From an uncultured bacterium (GTDB lineage Bacteria > Bacillota > Clostridia > Lachnospirales > Lachnospiraceae): 47,577 nt of DNA. Under the pieces are notes generated by a model. It made no database searches and had not been told where the DNA came from. It saw nothing but the letters and a program-made list of their open reading frames with translations. This document shows, in pieces, positions 1 to 7,068 of this stretch. Numbering within the stretch: the stretch's first letter is position 1; every line of letters starts with the position of its first letter. Location of the stretch: the NCBI GenBank assembly GCA_905214875.1, contig CAJMNR010000031.1, forward strand, positions 1 to 47,577, read 5' to 3'. The position numbers and the translations under genes were made by a program.

Positions 1-242
1 ATTTTCGCTATGTTGGAGTTCCACATTCATATGCCATTAAGAAAAATGAATTTTGTTTAGAAGAATATATTGCTTTTTTGAAAGAAAATACAAGTTCAGA
101 GAAACGCTTGAATATCCAGACGGAAGATCGAACTTACGACGTCTATTATAGCAAAAATCGAGAGGTGAAAGTTCCAAAAGGAAAGGATTATGAAGTCTCA
201 GGTGATAATAAGGAAGGATACATTGTAACGATTAAAAATTAA
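1..242 (+). CDS. C-terminal part of an unrecognised protein (5' truncated by window edge)
   Basis: An open frame enters from the left edge (first full codon at base 3) and ends at TAA 240-242, leaving about 79 residues. The fragment is hydrophilic, rich in Lys, Glu and Tyr, and ends in an alternating beta-like pattern (KGKDYEVSGDNKEGYIVTIK). I do not recognise a family. A strong intrinsic terminator follows within 6 nt, which supports this being the true end of a rightward gene. Function unknown. Confidence 0.6.
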   Translation, partial: FRYVGVPHSYAIKKNEFCLEEYIAFLKENTSSEKRLNIQTEDRTYDVYYSKNREVKVPKGKDYEVSGDNKEGYIVTIKN

Positions 243-247
243 AAAAC

Positions 248-279
248 GCCCCATAGATAATGTCTATGGGGCATTTTTT
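248..279 (+). terminator. Rho-independent terminator after the partial gene
   Basis: A perfect 10-bp stem (GCCCCATAGA / TCTATGGGGC, 248-257 with 263-272) has a 5-nt loop and is followed by ATTTTTT. It sits 5 nt after the stop codon. The sequence from here to 449 holds no gene I can support. Confidence 0.9.
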
Positions 280-449
280 AAAGTTCTTTAGCAAGCAGGC
301 ACCCTTTTTTCGTTACCTTTTTACCTTAGTCAGTGTCCGAGATGTAACCATAAGAGGTTAAGCTAGTTATTGCTTCTTCAAAACAATCTTTTGATAAGTC
401 AAAGTTATGAAAGTTAATATCAGCCATTATACTACGAATAGCTTACTAT

Positions 450-2123
450 TTATAGGTTTTCGTTCATCATAGAAACAAAAGCATCTACATAAGTGGCATC
501 GAATTGACTTCCTTTGCAACGTTCAAGCTCTACAAGACCTTCTTCAGAACTCTTTGTCTTTTGGTAAGGACGTTTATGTGTCATGGCATCATAACTGTCA
601 ATAACAGAAAGGATACGGGCAAGTTTAGGAATCTCATCGCCCTTTAGGTTGTCTGGATAACCAGTACCGTCATAGCGTTCATGATGATGTTTAACAATTG
701 GAATGACATCATCAAAGCCATCAATCTTTTCAATGATGATAGCACTTTCTACTGGATGGCCTTTCAGTTCTCCCCATTCTTCTGGTGTAAGAAGCTTATC
801 GGAGATTAGAATATCTTTTGAGATATTGATTTTTCCTAAATCATGAAGATAAGCTCCGAAGATCAGTAGCTTTTTCTCCTCAGCACTTAAGGAAAGATAA
901 TCTGCAAATAGTTCGCAATAATGAGCAACACGCTCGGTATGCGAATAAGTATATTTATCTTTTGCATCGATAATACTGATTAAGGTCTTAACGTATTTTA
1001 AGAGGTCTTCAGAATTCGGATTGGACATCTCTTTAAATGTGTGCCAAACAGCACCATAGGCTTCCACACGGTTTTTGCGTAGATATTTTGCACGGTAAAG
1101 TGCGGAGTCTGCTTTATCAATTAAGGATAAATAACTATCCACTTCATCGGAGAGAGAAGCAACTCCGATAGAGACGGATAATTTCTTATGTGGAAGATGT
1201 TCAAGATCATCCTGTTTATATTCATTTACTGCAACACGAAGACGTTCGCTGATTGCAAGTGCTTCATCTTGTTCTGTATTATCTAATATGACACAGAATT
1301 CATCTCCACCGTATCGAAAGAGTAAATCATCTTCACGAATATTGTCACGGATGATTCCGACAATGGTGTTTAGTAGGGCATCTCCATTACGATGGCCAAG
1401 CAGGTCATTATAATCTTTGAAGAAGTCAATATCTATGATGATTAACGACAAAGGAATGGATTCCTTTTTATTCTGAATGCATTTGTTTTCTAGGCATTCA
1501 TGAAAGTATCTATGATTATAAATACCGGTCAGCCCATCTATATTCGTGATATGGGTGAGATAATCGATATGTGTGTGTTCTAATTTAACATAATATCCTA
1601 ATGTCCAAGCAATTACGACATAGAGCGCAGAAAGCGCAATGTCTGAATCATAGGATTTGGCGTAAGTGGGATTAAATAATCCAGGTATTAAAATCAAGGC
1701 TGAGGATATGGCAGCAAGTAACAGCCCGCAGTTTCCTCCAAGTTCAATCGTATATGTGATGACTATGATTAAATATAAAAATTTATATGCATTGCCATAG
1801 GATTCATTTAAATAAATAGATAAGGTAAATATTATAAATAATAAAGGAATCTCTATTTTGCTAATATACCGGTATTTTCGTTTTGCCTGATCTAATACAA
1901 TCCATAATAACATAACGGCGCTCATAATCGTTAGCGCCATAATATTTAAGGATAGGCCATGAACATAATCGAAATATTTATCATTTACATTGTTTGTTGC
2001 ATATCGCTGAAAGAAAGGTACTGCGGCAAAGAATAATGCAAGTATCTTCAAAAGAAACAGCATATTGCGTATGTTTGTTTCTTTTACATCAGTATAGTTA
2101 TTCACAAGATTACGTGATTTCAA
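450..2123 (-). CDS. Membrane-anchored GGDEF / HD-GYP bifunctional cyclic-di-GMP protein
   Basis: The 557-residue protein has about six hydrophobic segments in residues 20-180, then a GGDEF domain (about 190-350) and an HD-GYP domain (about 375-557). The cyclase signature GGDEF is intact at 272-276, and an RxxD motif (R263-D266) stands five residues before it, as in the c-di-GMP inhibitory I-site. The phosphodiesterase half keeps HD (427-428) and HHERYDGTGYP (480-490). It could therefore both make and break c-di-GMP; which activity dominates cannot be read from sequence. The start is TTG, chosen because GAGGAGGAG lies about 8 nt upstream and no closer ATG fits. It is the gene after agrD, separated by 107 nt and a terminator, so it may be read from its own promoter or by read-through of the agr-like locus. 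Confidence 0.93.
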   Translation of the reverse strand: MKSRNLVNNYTDVKETNIRNMLFLLKILALFFAAVPFFQRYATNNVNDKYFDYVHGLSLNIMALTIMSAVMLLWIVLDQAKRKYRYISKIEIPLLFIIFTLSIYLNESYGNAYKFLYLIIVITYTIELGGNCGLLLAAISSALILIPGLFNPTYAKSYDSDIALSALYVVIAWTLGYYVKLEHTHIDYLTHITNIDGLTGIYNHRYFHECLENKCIQNKKESIPLSLIIIDIDFFKDYNDLLGHRNGDALLNTIVGIIRDNIREDDLLFRYGGDEFCVILDNTEQDEALAISERLRVAVNEYKQDDLEHLPHKKLSVSIGVASLSDEVDSYLSLIDKADSALYRAKYLRKNRVEAYGAVWHTFKEMSNPNSEDLLKYVKTLISIIDAKDKYTYSHTERVAHYCELFADYLSLSAEEKKLLIFGAYLHDLGKINISKDILISDKLLTPEEWGELKGHPVESAIIIEKIDGFDDVIPIVKHHHERYDGTGYPDNLKGDEIPKLARILSVIDSYDAMTHKRPYQKTKSSEEGLVELERCKGSQFDATYVDAFVSMMNENL

Positions 2124-2171
2124 TGTAATTAGCTCCTCCTCAAATAATTTTACGTCAAGTCTAAGACTTGC

Positions 2172-2212
2172 AAAAAAAACATTAGCTGTGGAGAATACAA
2201 ATTCTCCGCAGC
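2172..2212 (-). terminator. Terminator between agrD and the GGDEF/HD-GYP gene
   Basis: On the minus strand an 11-bp stem (2212-2202 with 2195-2185, one mismatch) with a 6-nt loop is followed, after TAATG, by a run of eight U (2179-2172). It is placed 18 nt after the agrD stop. The mismatch suggests it may be leaky. Read on the plus strand the same arms pair with a G-U. Confidence 0.75.
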
Positions 2213-2229
2213 CTGTTTCTTTTTAATAC

Positions 2230-2358
2230 TTACATTTCTTTTAAGCAATCTGGTTCTTCTGGTTGGTAGAAATACCAAATACATGCAGAAGTTGCAACTG
2301 TTGTTGCGAAGAAAGTAGCAACTACAGATACAGCAGCTAATAATTTAGATTTTTTCAT
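2230..2358 (-). CDS. agrD: AgrD-like cyclic (thio)lactone autoinducer prepeptide
   Basis: The 42-residue peptide begins MKKSKLLAAVSVVATFFATT (basic start, hydrophobic helix), continues SACIWYFYQPEEPDCLKEM and stops. This is the architecture of AgrD signal precursors: an amphipathic N-terminal leader, a short Cys-led aromatic core (CIWYF from Cys26) and an acidic tail containing the Pro-Glu-Glu-Pro stretch typical of clostridial AgrD. AgrB would cleave the tail and close a thiolactone on Cys26; a five-residue ring CIWYF is my inference. A second Cys (Cys38) lies in the tail. The ribosome site GAGGTG is 6 nt before the ATG. It lies 61 nt downstream of agrB, so processing enzyme and substrate are adjacent, and a terminator follows. 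Confidence 0.88.
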   Translation of the reverse strand: MKKSKLLAAVSVVATFFATTVATSACIWYFYQPEEPDCLKEM

Positions 2359-2419
2359 ATGTATCACCTCGTTTTATAAGTTTTATAATAATCTTACAAT
2401 AAGTAAGGATTATCCTAAA

Positions 2420-3055
2420 CTAATGTGCTTTGGAAAAGAATCCATCGATAAAGGAAAGAATTCTAATTCCTGCTTTTGTTAATGTGAAGCACTGCCATAA
2501 AGTTAATAAGCATAAGCAGTTTGCCAGACTTTGTAGTCGAATGTTTTTCTTAGAAAAACAAGTAAGTAATATGGATCCAAGGAATAGCAAAATCACTTTG
2601 GTAAAACTCTGCTTTCTAAGTCTAGCTCGTTTTGCTTCTGATTTAATACGCTTATTTGGTGAATCAACAGGAGCGTATTGATAAATGATTAAAAAACAAA
2701 CTATATAAATCAAACAATAGCAAGCAAGATAATAAGTACTGGCATTTTCAAATAATAAGATGGATTTGCTTAGCCAGGCAAACAGCGTAATGCTGATGCA
2801 GCTTACAATCATGCAGCCTTGCATTGTTTTTGAATGTGCACCGCCGGTTGACTTTCGAAGAAGACCAACGCCTAAGAAAATCAATATACTTTCATAGGTA
2901 AAGTGCCCTATGAAACCAATGGCTGTAACGATGAGTAAAATTGAAAAAAACTGTATCATTGCGATTAAGCCATAAGCAATTACCTGTTCCTTTTCCCGAG
3001 ACAAGTCTAAGGAAGAGGAAATCTTTTTGGCAAGAGATGCTGATAATTCTTCCAT
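2420..3055 (-). CDS. agrB: AgrB-like peptide-processing membrane cysteine protease
   Basis: The 211-residue protein has a cytosolic N-terminus followed by several membrane segments. The catalytic pair of the AgrB family is visible: His74 in RKSTGGAHSKT and Cys81 in MQGC, seven residues apart as in staphylococcal AgrB (His77/Cys84). AgrB removes the C-terminal tail of AgrD and forms the thiolactone intermediate at the membrane. The C-terminal region is basic (KRIKSEAKRARLRKQ), as in the family. AGGAGG lies 9 nt before the ATG. It follows the AgrC-sensor-like gene by 13 nt, so the four small genes probably form one transcript. Confidence 0.93.
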   Translation of the reverse strand: MEELSASLAKKISSSLDLSREKEQVIAYGLIAMIQFFSILLIVTAIGFIGHFTYESILIFLGVGLLRKSTGGAHSKTMQGCMIVSCISITLFAWLSKSILLFENASTYYLACYCLIYIVCFLIIYQYAPVDSPNKRIKSEAKRARLRKQSFTKVILLFLGSILLTCFSKKNIRLQSLANCLCLLTLWQCFTLTKAGIRILSFIDGFFSKAH

Positions 3056-3068
3056 TTCTTAAGTCCTC

Positions 3069-3533
3069 CTAATAATATTTTTTAATCATTCTTCGATAAC
3101 AGAGATAGATTATGCCACCCATCATCAGATTAAAAGGAACATAGACACTAGCCTTTAGGATTGGTTCTTGTAAAATGGCATCTGCATTGGCTTTTCCATA
3201 TAAAAGTAAAAGCATGCCAAAACAAAAAGTTTCTGTTATTAATACTAATAAAGTAGAAAATAATGTGGAGCGAATAATGGAATATAGCTCCACATCGCAG
3301 AACTTATATGTGGCAAACAGAATCATCCCCACATTAATCAAGATGTTAATTCCATAGCTCATTGGGAGCATTCGGATAACGATACTTGTTGGTAAGAGCA
3401 TTGCAATGATTAATAGGAAGGAGCGCTTGTCTAGCTTTTCCTTACTAAATGTGTATACACCTAATACAATAACGATATCTTGTAAAAAATAACCTAAAAT
3501 GTATTTTAAGATAAATAAAATTATGTAATTCAT
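3069..3533 (-). CDS. AgrC sensor-domain-like membrane protein lacking a kinase
   Basis: The 154-residue protein is almost entirely membrane (about five to six segments) and ends in a short basic tail (YRRMIKKYY). The pattern RMLPMSYGINILINVGMIL, with the following hydrophobic helices, resembles the N-terminal membrane sensor half of clostridial AgrC receptor kinases. No HATPase, DHp or other cytosolic domain follows before the stop, and no kinase gene lies within the locus. It sits directly before agrB (13 nt), with a ribosome site TAGGAG about 6 nt before its ATG. It could be a peptide receptor working with an unlinked kinase, or an accessory of AgrB. The family placement is by eye; the absence of a kinase is seen directly. 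Confidence 0.6.
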   Translation of the reverse strand: MNYIILFILKYILGYFLQDIVIVLGVYTFSKEKLDKRSFLLIIAMLLPTSIVIRMLPMSYGINILINVGMILFATYKFCDVELYSIIRSTLFSTLLVLITETFCFGMLLLLYGKANADAILQEPILKASVYVPFNLMMGGIIYLCYRRMIKKYY

Positions 3534-3542
3534 AATAAGCTC

Positions 3543-4088
3543 CTAATTAAATTGTTCTTGGTTTAATTGTTTGATTGTGTAGTAAACGATTATGATGGTG
3601 AATGAATGAACAAGTAAGTCACCAGGGCTTAGTATGCTAAAACCTATATCAATATAATCTGTTAATATCTTAAGATTAGTTTCGGCAGAACCTAAACAGT
3701 GAATACTGTCTGTCACACCCATTGGAGAAGCATCAAAGTATCCTGTCCATGTGGAAAGCGTTGGGTAGACTGGCATAAGTCCGTCATTAGCATGCATTAC
3801 AATTTTGTTCATAAGCGTACCTACAACAATAAGGCCAGATCCTAATAAGGATGGTTTATATAGTTTATAATGTTGTATTGGAAATAGAAGCACATATAAG
3901 GATGCACTCTTAAGTAGCGATGCATAAGGTAAAAAACCATAATAACCAAATAGTACGGCTCCTTGAAATATAATATAGATTAGCTCCACGAGAGCAATTG
4001 GAAGAAGCCAATAAGAATGGAATAATGGAGTTATGCTCAATTTCTTGTGTTTTGCAATAAGAAATGCGATTATAATTGAAAGTAACAT
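3543..4088 (-). CDS. DUF5317-like membrane protein
   Basis: The 181-residue protein has about five to six hydrophobic segments. The conserved pattern ANDGLMPV, a following Asp/His loop, then LTDYIDIGFSILSPGDLLVH fits the DUF5317 family, whose function is unknown. It is the first gene of the leftward agr-like operon, placed just after a good promoter, and is 9 nt upstream of the AgrC-sensor-like gene. The ATG follows GAGAGGACA. Such proteins are often single genes in Clostridia, so its linkage to agrBD here is notable. A role in peptide sensing is only inference. Confidence 0.65.
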   Translation of the reverse strand: MLLSIIIAFLIAKHKKLSITPLFHSYWLLPIALVELIYIIFQGAVLFGYYGFLPYASLLKSASLYVLLFPIQHYKLYKPSLLGSGLIVVGTLMNKIVMHANDGLMPVYPTLSTWTGYFDASPMGVTDSIHCLGSAETNLKILTDYIDIGFSILSPGDLLVHSFTIIIVYYTIKQLNQEQFN

Positions 4089-4157
4089 TTTGTCCTCTCT
4101 CTATGTAAAATATTGTATATTAATGAAGAAAATGCTAAATCTTTGTACTATTTCTAT

Positions 4158-4186
4158 ATTATAAGTCAAATTGAGTCACATGACAA
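4158..4186 (-). promoter_or_regulatory. Sigma-A promoter of the agr-like operon
   Basis: On the minus strand TTGTCA (4186-4181), a 17-nt spacer and a perfect TATAAT (4163-4158) lie about 70 nt before the DUF5317 start. It is the best promoter match between the divergent genes. Confidence 0.8.
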
Positions 4187-4209
4187 GAAGAAGATAAAAG
4201 AAATATTAG

Positions 4210-4237
4210 TTGCTGACAACCTATGATTGGGTATAAT
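4210..4237 (+). promoter_or_regulatory. Probable promoter of the endonuclease III gene
   Basis: TTGCTG (4210-4215), a 16-nt spacer and TATAAT (4232-4237) stand 32 nt before the nth start codon. The -35 box is imperfect; the -10 box is perfect. Confidence 0.6.
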
Positions 4238-4269
4238 AAACTAAGAATAATAATCGGAGTGAGAGAAGA

Positions 4270-4893
4270 ATGAAAAAACAGCATGTAAAGGAACTTTTGC
4301 AGTGTCTTGATCAGACTTATGGGACTACAAAAGAAGGTTTTTTACATTTTGAAGATTGGCAGCTTTTGCTTGCAATCATGTTGAGTGCCCAGAGTACGGA
4401 TAAACAGGTATATGAAGTACTTCCAAGGCTGTGGGAGCGTTTTCCATCCATTGAAATGATGGCAGATGCCCCGCTAGAAGAGATTGAAGAGTCCATAAAG
4501 ACAATCGGTCTTTATAAAAGTAAGGCAAAGAATATGAAAAAGTGCTGTATGCAAATTATAAATGAGTATGACGGCGTTGTTCCAAAGAGTGTCGAGGAGC
4601 TGATTAAACTTGCAGGGGTAGGAAGAAAGTCAGCAACTTTATTTTTGGCAGATGCCTATGGGATTCCGGGAGTTACGGTGGATACCCATGTGCTTCGAAT
4701 TGCAAAGCGTCTTGGATGGGCAAAAGGCGACAATCCTGTCCAAGTAGAAAAAGAGCTAATGAAGGTTCTTCCGAAAGAAAATTGGAACCGCATTAATTTT
4801 CAGTTGATTTATCATGGAAGAAGTGTCTGCAAGGCGAGAAAATGTATTTGTGAAAACTGCTGTCTTTCCACATGGTGTGAGAAAAAATATTAA
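4270..4893 (+). CDS. nth: Endonuclease III (DNA glycosylase / AP lyase)
   Basis: The 207-residue protein is the usual length for Nth and removes oxidised pyrimidines in base-excision repair. The helix-hairpin-helix LAGVGRKSA carries the catalytic Lys120, and VDTHV carries the catalytic Asp138, both at the same positions as in E. coli. The C-terminal 4Fe-4S loop is complete, with spacing C-x6-C-x2-C-x5-C in CKARKCICENCCLSTWC. The ribosome site GGAGTGAGAG precedes the ATG. It is transcribed away from the agr-like operon. Confidence 0.97.
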   Translation: MKKQHVKELLQCLDQTYGTTKEGFLHFEDWQLLLAIMLSAQSTDKQVYEVLPRLWERFPSIEMMADAPLEEIEESIKTIGLYKSKAKNMKKCCMQIINEYDGVVPKSVEELIKLAGVGRKSATLFLADAYGIPGVTVDTHVLRIAKRLGWAKGDNPVQVEKELMKVLPKENWNRINFQLIYHGRSVCKARKCICENCCLSTWCEKKY

Positions 4894-4916
4894 TTATATT
4901 AGGCAATTGTACAGGT

Positions 4917-4944
4917 ATATGGTATCATAGAGATGATGCCATAT
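4917..4944. repeat. Imperfect 12-bp inverted repeat before the flippase-like gene
   Basis: ATATGGTATCAT and ATGATGCCATAT flank a 4-nt loop (AGAG); one position is a G-T pair. No T-run follows, so it is not a normal terminator. It lies 37 nt before the start at 4981 and could be an operator or an mRNA hairpin. Confidence 0.45.
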
Positions 4945-4980
4945 ATTTGACATAAAAACATAGGAGATATTAGAAAAATT

Positions 4981-6018
4981 ATGGATAAGAAAAAGAAACT
5001 GTGCAGCATTCTATTTATGCTGGTTATTTTTGGACTTACCAGCTATGCCATATTTAGCAAGAATGACTTGTCCGAGATTCTATATTGGATACGACAGATT
5101 AGAGTCGAGTACCTTGTTGTCGCAATGCTATTTGTGCCGGTTTTCGTATGTTGCGAATCAGTGATAATTTGTTATTTGATGAAACATATTGGCGTAAAAG
5201 TATCATTTGCAAGAAGTTGTATGTATTCATTTATCGGTTTTTTCTATAGCAGTATTACACCATCAGCTTCTGGTGGTCAGCCGATGCAAATGGTTTACAT
5301 GAAAAAAGACAAGATCGGGTTATCAGAATCTTCTATTGTCCTATTGATTATTACAATGGCGTATAAGCTTGTGCTAGTCTTAATCGGTGGAGTTGTTATG
5401 TTATTAAATTTTAGATGGCTGCATCGAAGTATAGGAAGGTCGATTACCCTATGTTATTTAGGAATGGTATTGAATATCCTATGTGTTTTAGGGATGGGAT
5501 TTTTGTTGTTTTCCAAAAAGGTTGCACCATATATCGTATTAAATTGTGAAAAACTCTTGGTAAAAATCCGTATATTGAAATCTAGTGATTGTCGAAGAAA
5601 AAAACTTGATGATTTTTTGAAAAAATATAGAGGAGTATCAAAATTTTTAAAAAATAATCGAGAAGTATTCATTCCGGTAATGTGCATTACATTTGTACAA
5701 CGTGTGCTCATGTTTGTTGTTACATATTTTGTTTATAAAGCATTTCGACTACAAGGAACGACATTTCTTGCAATCGTCATCTTACAAGCAATCATCTCTT
5801 TAAGTGTAGACATGCTTCCGCTTCCAGGAGGAATGGGAGTAAGCGAAGGGCTGTTTGTTAAGATTTTCCGCCCTGTTTTTGGACATACATTAGTAGTGCC
5901 GGCAATGTTACTTAGTAGATGGGTTAGTTTTTATGTACTACTGTTCCTAAGTGGTGTAATTACCCTCTTAAGTAGCGTGGTATATGGTAGACTTGAAGCA
6001 AAAGCCATTGATTCATAG
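4981..6018 (+). CDS. LPG-synthase/flippase-like multi-pass membrane protein (UPF0104 / PF03706 type)
   Basis: The 345-residue protein has about eight membrane segments. Conserved landmarks of the lysylphosphatidylglycerol synthase membrane-domain family are present: SSITPSASGGQPMQ near residue 95 and DMLPLPGGMGVSEG near residue 280. The cytosolic tRNA-dependent aminoacyl transfer domain of MprF is absent, so it is a stand-alone membrane module, perhaps moving a lipid or lipid-linked sugar. The substrate cannot be told. The TTAGAA-rich leader has a weak ribosome site (AGGAG about 16 nt upstream). A terminator overlapping its own stop codon isolates it from the next operon. Confidence 0.85.
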   Translation: MDKKKKLCSILFMLVIFGLTSYAIFSKNDLSEILYWIRQIRVEYLVVAMLFVPVFVCCESVIICYLMKHIGVKVSFARSCMYSFIGFFYSSITPSASGGQPMQMVYMKKDKIGLSESSIVLLIITMAYKLVLVLIGGVVMLLNFRWLHRSIGRSITLCYLGMVLNILCVLGMGFLLFSKKVAPYIVLNCEKLLVKIRILKSSDCRRKKLDDFLKKYRGVSKFLKNNREVFIPVMCITFVQRVLMFVVTYFVYKAFRLQGTTFLAIVILQAIISLSVDMLPLPGGMGVSEGLFVKIFRPVFGHTLVVPAMLLSRWVSFYVLLFLSGVITLLSSVVYGRLEAKAIDS

Positions 6019-6032
6019 AATCAATGGCTTTT
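6000..6032 (+). terminator. Terminator overlapping the stop codon of the flippase-like gene
   Basis: A perfect 14-bp stem (6000-6013 with 6019-6032, core GCCATTGATT / AATCAATGGC) encloses a 5-nt loop that is the Ser-stop codon region. The last coding residues (AIDS) form the 5' arm. The 3' arm ends in TTTT. Confidence 0.8.
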
Positions 6033-6146
6033 GTGCATCTTAGACAGAAAAAAATGCATCTTGGCCAAATGCCCATTGTGAAAATAATAAAGCTATGGTA
6101 TCACTATAATTAGCAAGAAAAATTACATAACAAGAGAGAGAAAGTC

Positions 6147-6599
6147 ATGAAGATTTCCATTGATAAAAATGAGAGTTATTCCAAGGTACCTCATGTCATT
6201 ATTCGATGTCAAAATGAGAATGAAGAGGTAAGGGAACTTGTAGCATTGTTAGAAGCACGAGAGAAAAAACTGATTGGAACAAAGGAGCAGGAGGAACATG
6301 TGATTCGCCCTGAACAGCTATTGTATGCAGAATGTGTAGATGGAGCCACATTCATCTATACAGAGGAAGAAGTATATCGCACGATGTATACGTTAGCCGA
6401 GTTAAGTCAAACATATGAGAGCCTTGGTTATTTTCGGTGTTCCAAATCTTGTGTCATTAATCTGAATGCAATTCTGAAGCTGACCAGTGAGCTTGGGAAT
6501 CGAATCGATGCCTGTCTGATTAACGGAGAGCATATTATCATTTCGAGAAGATATGCAAAAGAACTTCGAATGATTTTGAAAGGAGGAGAGGAGGAATGA
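6147..6599 (+). CDS. LytTR-family DNA-binding transcriptional regulator
   Basis: The 150-residue protein carries a C-terminal LytTR domain (about 50-145) with the usual pattern: a strand around LLYAECVDG, then TMYTLAELSQ, GYFRCSKSCVINLNAI and a final IIISRRYAKELR. There is no receiver domain, so it belongs to the stand-alone LytTR group that is usually paired with a DUF3021 membrane protein, as here. Its stop overlaps the next start (ATGA). It is the first gene of a four-gene operon with an ABC exporter and probably controls that operon in response to its membrane partner. The start follows a GAGAGAGAAAGTC leader. Confidence 0.93.
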   Translation: MKISIDKNESYSKVPHVIIRCQNENEEVRELVALLEAREKKLIGTKEQEEHVIRPEQLLYAECVDGATFIYTEEEVYRTMYTLAELSQTYESLGYFRCSKSCVINLNAILKLTSELGNRIDACLINGEHIIISRRYAKELRMILKGGEEE

Positions 6600-7048
6600 A
6601 GTACATAATCAAGTGGTGCGACTGGGAACTCAAAAATGAATTTATGACAAGCGGTTATTTTTGCGTCATGGTATTCAGTTACGGAATTGTAGAATTGCTG
6701 TATGGAAGAAGCCAAGTGAATATATGGGTGCTGTTTGAAATGTTTCTTTTAAACTATGTGATTTCCACTGTGCAGAAGCTGGTGCTAAGTGAAAATAAGG
6801 AATACACCACAAAGGAATATTATCGAAAAGTTATCCTATTGATCATTGCGTCCTTTGCAGCAATGGTATTTACATGCCATTTCTTTGGATGGTTTAAAGG
6901 GAGTTCTATTTATGCAGAACTATTTATGTACATTACGGTAATTTGTTCTTATCTATATGTATGGATGTGGATGCGTTGGATGAAAAAACGTGATACAAAG
7001 GAATTAAATGAGCAGCTTGACCGTTTTAAGGAAAAACAAAAAAAGTAA
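6596..7048 (+). CDS. DUF3021-like four-helix membrane protein
   Basis: The 150-residue protein has about four hydrophobic segments (roughly 20-40, 45-65, 80-100 and 108-128) and a charged C-terminal tail (RFKEKQKK). Family known: DUF3021 proteins are regularly encoded next to LytTR regulators and are thought to hold or sense for them. Start and LytTR stop overlap as ATGA, showing translational coupling; GGAGGAGAGG precedes it. An anti-regulator or sensor role is inference from context. Confidence 0.75.
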   Translation: MKYIIKWCDWELKNEFMTSGYFCVMVFSYGIVELLYGRSQVNIWVLFEMFLLNYVISTVQKLVLSENKEYTTKEYYRKVILLIIASFAAMVFTCHFFGWFKGSSIYAELFMYITVICSYLYVWMWMRWMKKRDTKELNEQLDRFKEKQKK

Positions 7049-7068
7049 TAGGGAAAGGAGTCGTAAAA

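Noticed and set aside
326..427. 33-codon minus-strand frame (begins MADINFHNFDLSKDC) after the GGDEF gene
   Set aside because: Composition looks protein-like, but there is no ribosome site, no promoter and no recognised family; it may be a gene remnant.
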